From the NCBI GenBank assembly GCA_017411885.1, contig JAFQPF010000179.1, positions 1 to 27,604 on the forward strand: a DNA stretch of 27,604 bases, written 5' to 3'. The notes under the pieces are model-generated. The model saw nothing but the letters and a program-made list of their open reading frames with translations. It ran no database searches and had not been told where the DNA came from. The position numbers and the translations under genes were made by a program. This document shows positions 22,906 through 27,604 of the stretch, in pieces (positions within the stretch are counted from its first letter, which is position 1; each line of letters begins with the position of its first letter). The stretch comes from Clostridia bacterium. GTDB lineage: Bacteria; Bacillota_A; Clostridia; Oscillospirales; CAG-272.

Positions 22906-22953
22906 AGCGTGAAATCGTTTGATCACAAATAGCAGAGATCTTTCTTTCACGCT
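22906..22953 (-). other. Stem-loop adjoining the three-way-junction element
   Basis: AGCGTGAAA pairs with TTTCACGCT (+ strand 22906-22914 with 22945-22953), with a 30-base loop holding two GATC copies that can form an inner stem. It ends one base from the three-way-junction element and may be part of the same unit. Confidence 0.45.
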
Positions 22954-22973
22954 ACCCCTCTTATATTATTTGC

Positions 22974-23033
22974 AAAAACAAAAAGGACGAGTCGGGAATA
23001 TCACGCTTACCGTGATAGCTTCCGCTCTCGTCC
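22974..23033 (-). terminator. Intrinsic terminator of ptsH
   Basis: Leftward, GGACGAG pairs with CTCGTCC (23033-23027 with 22991-22985). Inside is a further stem around GGAA/TTCC and a 7-bp TATCACG/CGTGATA hairpin. TTTTTGTTTTTG (22984-22973) follows at once. It starts about 35 bases after the ptsH stop. Confidence 0.9.
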
Positions 23034-23067
23034 GATCCAAATCTGATGCGACGCACTTATTTTGTGC

Positions 23068-23331
23068 TTATTCGCCGAAGCAGGAATCTATAAGCTCGGC
23101 AAGACCTGCAAGTGCCTCGTCTTCATCGGGGCCCTCTGCGGACAATGTAACTGTCATACCCTTAACTACTCCGAGTGAAAGCACACCCAAAAGGCTCTTG
23201 GCATTAACACGCTTGTCGTCCTTTATTACAGAGATAGAGCTTTTATAAGTATTTGCCTTCTGAATGAAGAAGGTTGCGGGTCTGGCATGAAGTCCTACGA
23301 TATTCTGAATGGTAACCTCACGTGTTTTCAT
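23068..23331 (-). CDS. ptsH: Phosphocarrier protein HPr
   Basis: An 87-residue cytoplasmic phosphocarrier. His15 in GLHARPA accepts phosphate from enzyme I. Ser46 in NAKSLLGVLSLGV matches the site used by HPr kinase for carbon catabolite control in Firmicutes, which favours true HPr over Crh. Length is exactly typical. The gene stands alone with its own promoter and terminator; ptsI is not adjacent. AAAGGA lies 13 bases before ATG 23331, rather far, and a perfect palindrome ATAATGCATTAT (23333-23344) fills the space between them. Confidence 0.94.
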   Translation of the reverse strand: MKTREVTIQNIVGLHARPATFFIQKANTYKSSISVIKDDKRVNAKSLLGVLSLGVVKGMTVTLSAEGPDEDEALAGLAELIDSCFGE

Positions 23332-23427
23332 AATAATGCATTATCCTTTCTGCTGATCGCCTCAATGGCACTTATTGCACACATAGCTTTTGCTAAATCA
23401 AATTATAAGTCCACTTTTCTATTTAAA

Positions 23428-23456
23428 AGTATACCAAAAAACTCACGATAAATCAA
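23428..23456 (-). promoter_or_regulatory. ptsH promoter
   Basis: Leftward TTGATT (23456-23451), 17-base spacer, TATACT (23433-23428). The predicted start near 23421 gives a leader of about 90 bases. A second TATAAT downstream (about 23402-23407) has no good -35 box. Confidence 0.75.
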
Positions 23457-23536
23457 TAGTTAATTTATATCCGTTTTCACCAAAAATAATTGCAAAAGCA
23501 GCGCGTTAATCGACATTTTGACAAAATAGCACAAAG

Positions 23537-24028
23537 TTACGCAATAGGTGTCACGTCTGTGATGATAACAGTTACCTCTACGTTATTGCTGTATATTGCA
23601 AGCTCGCTGCCTGCGGCGATGTACTTGGTGCCGTTTAATAAGAATTCGCCGCTGTCTGCAAAACGTCCGTCTGCTTTTAACGTGCCGAACATATCGCTTC
23701 TTCCGTTTACGGCAGTCGTTTTAACGTAGGTCCCGTCGCTTCTCATATTATACTGTGCGGCAGGCTCAAATCTGAAGCCCGAAAGCAATTCGCCGAGCTT
23801 GACGTCTTCATTTGCAAGGAAGAAGGTATCTCCCTCGTTAAAATAGTTTTCGCTTGATGAACGGATGTTGCTCAGATAAAAGGAAACGTTGGCACCGTTG
23901 CTTTCGCTCTGGGAATGAATGACGTTTATAAGCTGGTATCTGAGTGCAAGACCCGCAATACATCCTACGACGAGGATTATTATAACAAGATCTATCGCGT
24001 TAAAGCGAAGCTTAGCTTTATTTGACAT
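23537..24028 (-). CDS. DUF4330-type single-pass membrane protein (second copy)
   Basis: A 163-residue protein of unknown function. A short basic N-terminus (NKAKLRFNAID) leads into one membrane helix (LVIIILVVGCIAGLALRY), then an outside region of about 130 residues rich in beta-type sequence, ending EVTVIITDVTPIA. The motif F-N-x-I/L-D-L-(V/L)-I before the helix is shared with its upstream neighbour, so the two look like tandem paralogues of the DUF4330 type. ATG 24028 follows AAGGAG at 7 bases; an upstream in-frame GTG overlaps that site. It is 18 bases downstream of its paralogue and last in the rimM-trmD unit. No function is claimed. Confidence 0.75.
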   Translation of the reverse strand: MSNKAKLRFNAIDLVIIILVVGCIAGLALRYQLINVIHSQSESNGANVSFYLSNIRSSSENYFNEGDTFFLANEDVKLGELLSGFRFEPAAQYNMRSDGTYVKTTAVNGRSDMFGTLKADGRFADSGEFLLNGTKYIAAGSELAIYSNNVEVTVIITDVTPIA

Positions 24029-24046
24029 AGTATTACTCCTTTTCAC

Positions 24047-24553
24047 TCACTTGTTGATCTCGTTTATTTCGATGCAGTACGAGGTGCCGGTATAGTAGGG
24101 CAGGCGCACGTAAACGCGCGAGCCTACCGAAAGCTCAAAGCCGTCGAGCATATAACGGTTTGTGCCGGCATCGCGTTTAGCCTCTGCCTCGACAACAAAG
24201 TAGAAGTTAGAATGCTCCGGATAATCGGAGGTCGTAGCCTCGCCGGTTTCGTGTGAATAGGTCGAAAGCACCGCGGGCTCGGTATAAAACTCCTTGACCG
24301 TGCCGAGCACGAATTTTGCCGCCGCGTCTATAAGCTCCTTGTCCACGTTTTTGGACGCGGGCTCTATGAGCATATCGTAAGCGTCCTTGACCTCAAGCAC
24401 GTACTGTATCGTTACGGTATCGTCATTTGATGAGCCAAGCGAGCTGTTGAACACGAAGATGTAGGCTAAAAATGCTATAACGACAAGTATTATTGCCGTA
24501 ATAAGAAGATCGATCAGGTTGAATCTGCGTTTTTTGTTATTCTGTTGCATCAT
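24047..24553 (-). CDS. DUF4330-type single-pass membrane protein (first copy)
   Basis: A 168-residue protein of unknown function with the same plan as the next gene. It has a basic start (NKKRRFNLIDLL), a single membrane helix (ITAIILVVIAFLAYIFVF), and an outside part with TIQYVLEVKDAYDML, a possible small beta domain, and FELSVGSRVYVRLPYYTG near the end. A ribosome site AAAGGA lies 10 bases before the first of two adjacent ATG codons. It is 18 bases downstream of the O-antigen ligase-like gene. Position suggests that the pair works with that membrane protein in making or exporting a surface polymer; this is inference from neighbourhood only. Confidence 0.75.
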   Translation of the reverse strand: MMQQNNKKRRFNLIDLLITAIILVVIAFLAYIFVFNSSLGSSNDDTVTIQYVLEVKDAYDMLIEPASKNVDKELIDAAAKFVLGTVKEFYTEPAVLSTYSHETGEATTSDYPEHSNFYFVVEAEAKRDAGTNRYMLDGFELSVGSRVYVRLPYYTGTSYCIEINEINK

Positions 24554-24571
24554 ATTTGTCTGTTCCTTTCA

Positions 24572-26464
24572 TTAAGTTCTGGTTACTCTGTGGCATCTGC
24601 GTGTGGCTACTGTCAGTCCGATGAGAAGCCAGAAGATAAGGTAAACTCTGTAATTGTACCAGATGTAATCGGTAAGACCCTGCAAAAGCACGGCTAATAT
24701 ACCGCACATCATCGCGCTGACGATAAGCTTTGTTTTTCTTGTTTCAAAGCGGTTGAAGGTAAAGACACTCTGAATATAAAGGAGAATGATCGCAAAGAAA
24801 ATTATCAGAGCAAGAATACCGTGCTCGGTCATTATCTGCAAGAAAAGGTTATGGGAATGGGGCGCAAGCTCTATTCCCGAAAGCGCGAATTTGGGATAAA
24901 CGCTTGAAAAAGCGGGCTCGCCCGTACCGATACCGGTAAACCAATGCTCCTTGAGCATTGAGGTAACGCCGGTCCAGATGTGAACTCTGTAGGAGGTTGA
25001 GGAATCGGCGAGATTGCCGATGCTTAAAAACCTGTTTGTGATCGATTCCGGCAAAACAAAGGGAAGTGCCGGTATGAGAGCAACGCATCCGAAAAGCAGC
25101 GCGAGTATTTTTTTACTGTAGGTCAAAAGGAATACGAGCATACCGAAAAGAAATCCGAGCCACGCGCCGCGCGACCAGGTGAACACAAGGCAAAGGGCGG
25201 CACTTGCAAAGCATACGAGCGACGCTGCCTTAAGCTCACGCTTTTGCGATACTATGACCATAGCGAATGCAAGCGGTATGAACATAATAAGGTATTCGGC
25301 AAGCACGTTCGGGTTCTCAAAGGTTGAAACCACGCGTCCGGAAATATCCGAAAACATAGATTCATCGTGCCATGTGGAGGCACCGAAGCCGAATACGTAT
25401 TGCAAAACTCCGTATACCGAAACAAGAAAGAGTGACACGGTTACGCCGTAAATACATTTCGTAAGCCATTCCTTTGTACGGATAAGATTTGCGCAAAGGA
25501 AATATCCGCACAGGAACACCGTGTATATAAGAGCCGGCTTGATGCTTCCGCTAATATCGGGCGATATCACGCCACCAAGAAGAGTCAGAAGCATAAACGT
25601 GGCGATCATATAATCGTTGAGACTTAAGCTTAAGGTTCTTCTTCCGCATAAAAGCTTTATAACAAAGCAGAGAGCAACGTAAGCGGTAAGTCCCGCTAAA
25701 AGCATAGTCGGTGCAAACGGCGCAAGCGTTACTATAAGAAATACACCGAATTCGGGGATCTTTAATACCGCCAGAGCCATTATTATCGCTAAAAGTGCGA
25801 TCACTATAAGCAATGGCTCAAGCGCGAAGCTTAAAAGCCCGAGAAGCATTCCGAGAATGAACGGTATCAGCGCCTTATCCTTTATTTCGATATTCCTTAA
25901 AAAGCTTTCTCTGCTTGCTCCGATTATATCGAAAACAAAAAAGGAAACGAGCTTGCTTTCAAGCACCGATTGCGCGAGTGTTTTCGTCGAAAACAGAAGC
26001 GGAAGCGACATTATCAGAAGCGTAAGCCCCACCGTTGCGGGAACAAAGTCGATATCCTTTATTTCTTCAACAAAGAGCGCGGTCTTTACGATGAACGCTA
26101 TTTCAATGTAAAGGCCGAGTGTAACGAAGAATACGCCGTAAAGTCTTTGCTTGCAATAAAGTAATGCCTCGAGCAGATCCGATATGGCACCGAGTATCCT
26201 GCTTTGCTCGATAGACCGGGCTATCGCCTGCTTTGCCGGCCGCGAGACACGTTCGGACCATTTTAGCTTTTTTACCATACCGCATATTGCGCTTGAGCGC
26301 GCCGCCTTGTTTTCAAAATCGTATGAGGTGGCGATCCTGCCGTAAAAGCCGCTGTTAAGCTTTTGGTAGATAATATCGGCAAGCGCGAGCAAAAAGCTGA
26401 TTATCGCGCTTTCCTTTATGATATCAAGGAAGCTTTTTTTGTTTTTGGGAGTATTGTTATCCAA
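24572..26464 (-). CDS. O-antigen ligase/polymerase-like membrane protein (Wzy_C family)
   Basis: A 630-residue polytopic membrane protein. A cytoplasmic or peripheral N-terminal region of about 110 residues precedes many hydrophobic helices. The central outside loop contains STFENPNVLAEYLIMFIPLA and, later, GIGTGEPAFSSVYPKF and APHSHNLFLQIMTEHGILAL, the conserved His-Asn-containing segment of the Wzy_C/RfaL ligase family. Such enzymes join or polymerise lipid-linked glycans outside the membrane; the glycan here is unknown. I chose the TTG at 26464, 10 bases after AAAGGAG and overlapping the end of trmD by 8 bases. The track-length alternative TTG at 26494 has no ribosome site. Overlap implies coupling to trmD. 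Confidence 0.85.
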   Translation of the reverse strand: MDNNTPKNKKSFLDIIKESAIISFLLALADIIYQKLNSGFYGRIATSYDFENKAARSSAICGMVKKLKWSERVSRPAKQAIARSIEQSRILGAISDLLEALLYCKQRLYGVFFVTLGLYIEIAFIVKTALFVEEIKDIDFVPATVGLTLLIMSLPLLFSTKTLAQSVLESKLVSFFVFDIIGASRESFLRNIEIKDKALIPFILGMLLGLLSFALEPLLIVIALLAIIMALAVLKIPEFGVFLIVTLAPFAPTMLLAGLTAYVALCFVIKLLCGRRTLSLSLNDYMIATFMLLTLLGGVISPDISGSIKPALIYTVFLCGYFLCANLIRTKEWLTKCIYGVTVSLFLVSVYGVLQYVFGFGASTWHDESMFSDISGRVVSTFENPNVLAEYLIMFIPLAFAMVIVSQKRELKAASLVCFASAALCLVFTWSRGAWLGFLFGMLVFLLTYSKKILALLFGCVALIPALPFVLPESITNRFLSIGNLADSSTSYRVHIWTGVTSMLKEHWFTGIGTGEPAFSSVYPKFALSGIELAPHSHNLFLQIMTEHGILALIIFFAIILLYIQSVFTFNRFETRKTKLIVSAMMCGILAVLLQGLTDYIWYNYRVYLIFWLLIGLTVATRRCHRVTRT

Positions 26465-27176
26465 GATCCTTTTGCTCCTTTCTGTTGTTTTCAAGAAGCT
26501 CGGGCCGCTTTTCCTTTGTTATCAGAAGTGCCTGCTCCCGTCTCCATTTATCAATATTTTCGTGATGTCCGCTGAGAAGCACGTCGGGGACTTTTCTGCC
26601 GTTAAATTCATACGGACGGGTGTATTGCGGATATTCAAGAAGCCCTGAGGCTATGCTTTCGTTTTCATAGCATTCCTTGTCTGAAAGAACTCCTTCTATC
26701 ATTCGCGATACCGAATCAACGAGTATGCAGGCGGGAAGCTCACCGCCTGTTAACACGTAATCGCCGATCGAGATCTCTTCGTCTACGATCTCGTCTATTA
26801 TACGCTGGTCAACACCCTCGTAATGGCCGCACAGGATAATGATGTTATCGTAGCAGAGAAGCTCACGTGCTTTATTTTGCGTAAGCACCGCACCCTTGGG
26901 CGACATATATACCACGCGCCTTTTGGCATCCGGCTTGTCCTTCATTTCTTCAAGCACCGATCTGTAGCAGTTGTAGATCGGCACGGGGCTCATAAGCATA
27001 CCCATACCGCCGCCGTAGGGCGTGTCGTCCACACGCCTGTGCTTGTTTTCGGAAAAATCGCGTATGTCGTGCGTGTGTATTTCTATAAGTCCCGCGGCGC
27101 GTGCGCGTCCGATTATGCTTTCGGAAAGCACAGCTTCGACAAGGGACGTAAAAAGTGTCATTATATCAAAGCGCAA
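26457..27176 (-). CDS. trmD: tRNA (guanine-37-N1) methyltransferase TrmD
   Basis: A 239-residue SPOUT-class methyltransferase that makes m1G37 in tRNAs and prevents frameshifting. It begins RFDIMTLF and carries DDTPYGGGMGM, then the trefoil-knot SAM site in two parts, LCGHYEGVDQRI and SIGDYVLTGGELPA. RPYEFNGRKVPDVLLSGHH is the conserved C-terminal linker and domain. The start is TTG 27176, backed by GGAGGG 7 bases upstream. It is 14 bases from rimM, as in most bacteria, but the next gene is an O-antigen ligase-like gene rather than rplS. Confidence 0.97.
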   Translation of the reverse strand: MRFDIMTLFTSLVEAVLSESIIGRARAAGLIEIHTHDIRDFSENKHRRVDDTPYGGGMGMLMSPVPIYNCYRSVLEEMKDKPDAKRRVVYMSPKGAVLTQNKARELLCYDNIIILCGHYEGVDQRIIDEIVDEEISIGDYVLTGGELPACILVDSVSRMIEGVLSDKECYENESIASGLLEYPQYTRPYEFNGRKVPDVLLSGHHENIDKWRREQALLITKEKRPELLENNRKEQKDLG

Positions 27177-27190
27177 GAAAATACCCTCCG

Positions 27191-27604
27191 TTAATCTTCA
27201 AACATACCGGGGATGGGAGATATAAAAACTCCGCGGTCAAGGTCTATCTCATCAATAAATTCGTCGACTCCCGGCACCATTACCTCTCTGCCGTCGTCTG
27301 TCTTGATGACGTATATATCCGAGGCGACGCTTTCGAAAATGTCTGTAAGCAGACCGAGTCTTTCGCCGTTTTTGCTGTTATAAACGTCAAGCCCTATCAT
27401 ATCGGCTATAAATACCGCGCCTTCGTCTATCGGGATCAGTTCACGCTCTGCGTAAACCACCTTGTTTTTGAGAAGCATCGCGCTGTCCATATCGTCAATT
27501 CCCTCAAGCTTTACAAGAGCGCAGCCCTTGTGCACGGAGGCGCTTATGACGTTGTACTTTACAAGTCCGCTTTTCTTTTCCACGTATATGCAGGGAAGGG
27601 CGCA
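27191..27604 (-). CDS. rimM: Ribosome maturation factor RimM (5' end cut by window edge)
   Basis: The visible 137 residues cover the end of the N-terminal RimM domain (LVKYNVISASVHKGCALVKLEGIDDMDSAMLLKNK) and the PRC-barrel C-terminal domain (DMIGLDVYNSKNGERLG to VDEFIDEIDLDRGVFISPIPGMFED). RimM helps assemble the head of the 30S subunit by binding S19. The frame stays open to the last base of the window. A GTG at 27583 exists but is internal, since full RimM proteins are about 165-175 residues and the residues before it (ALPCIYV) fit the family. Neighbour trmD supports the call. Confidence 0.9.
   Translation of the reverse strand, partial: CALPCIYVEKKSGLVKYNVISASVHKGCALVKLEGIDDMDSAMLLKNKVVYAERELIPIDEGAVFIADMIGLDVYNSKNGERLGLLTDIFESVASDIYVIKTDDGREVMVPGVDEFIDEIDLDRGVFISPIPGMFED

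Noticed and set aside
22816..22950. 44-codon leftward GTG frame through the uvrC leader element
   Set aside because: It has a GAGGGG 4 bases upstream, but every part of it lies in inverted repeats, which explains the open frame better. Kept only as a remark in the finding.
22919..23248. 109-residue + strand ORF across the ptsH terminator
   Set aside because: Antisense to ptsH and runs through a terminator hairpin.
1..27604. tRNA, rRNA, CRISPR array, insertion sequence or prophage genes
   Set aside because: No regularly spaced repeat-spacer series, transposase or integrase frame, or recognisable tRNA/rRNA segment was seen on either strand.

Overview
The window looks like part of a chromosome from an anaerobic low-to-mid GC Firmicute, most likely a gut-type Clostridia in or near the Oscillospiraceae/Ruminococcaceae. 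That placement is inferred from gene content, strong AGGAGG-type ribosome sites, a SpoVD-like PASTA penicillin-binding protein, a Ser46-type HPr and two tandem DUF4330 proteins; no rRNA or tRNA gene is present to fix it. No CRISPR array, prophage or insertion sequence was seen.

Left part (1-6.4 kb): a small XRE-type DNA-binding protein (+) converges on a stand-alone CofE/FbiB-like gamma-glutamyl ligase homologue (-). That gene is divergent from trkA-trkH (+), a two-gene potassium uptake operon. TrkH converges on a secreted D-Ala-D-Ala carboxypeptidase (-), which lies downstream of a Gfo/Idh/MocA oxidoreductase (-). Both convergent junctions carry perfect-stem bidirectional terminator hairpins, and the junction between the last two genes carries a hairpin that looks like both a terminator and a masked ribosome site.

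Central part (6.4-19.9 kb): a division and cell wall (dcw) cluster read leftward in the order mraZ, rsmH, ftsL, PASTA-PBP (ftsI/spoVD type), murE, murF, mraY, ftsW, murG, ftsQ/divIB, ftsZ, closed by a strong terminator. murD, murC, murB and ftsA are not in it. The cluster begins with a good sigma-A-type promoter (TTGAAA-17-TATAAT). Five 10-bp-spaced boxes of the AAAGTGG/AAATGG type follow from about +1, the expected kind of MraZ autoregulatory operator, and then a terminator-like hairpin in the mraZ leader. The 307-base gap before mraZ (19592-19898) holds all of this plus a second, degenerate array of similar boxes in the opposite orientation.

Right part (19.9-27.6 kb, all leftward): uvrC-rsmD-coaD (DNA repair, 16S rRNA methylation, CoA synthesis) lies behind an unusually structured 5' region containing a compact three-way-junction inverted-repeat element. 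Next is ptsH (HPr) with its own promoter and terminator. Last is rimM-trmD-(O-antigen ligase/polymerase-like)-DUF4330-DUF4330, in which trmD is followed directly by a surface-polymer gene rather than by rplS. rimM is cut by the right window edge.

The most interesting non-coding signals are the three-way-junction element ahead of uvrC, the MraZ operator architecture and the mutually exclusive pairings in the murE leader. The coding part is mostly standard housekeeping with a few unusual details: the FtsZ C-terminus, the MurE specificity motif, and a CofE-like protein without a visible F420 pathway.
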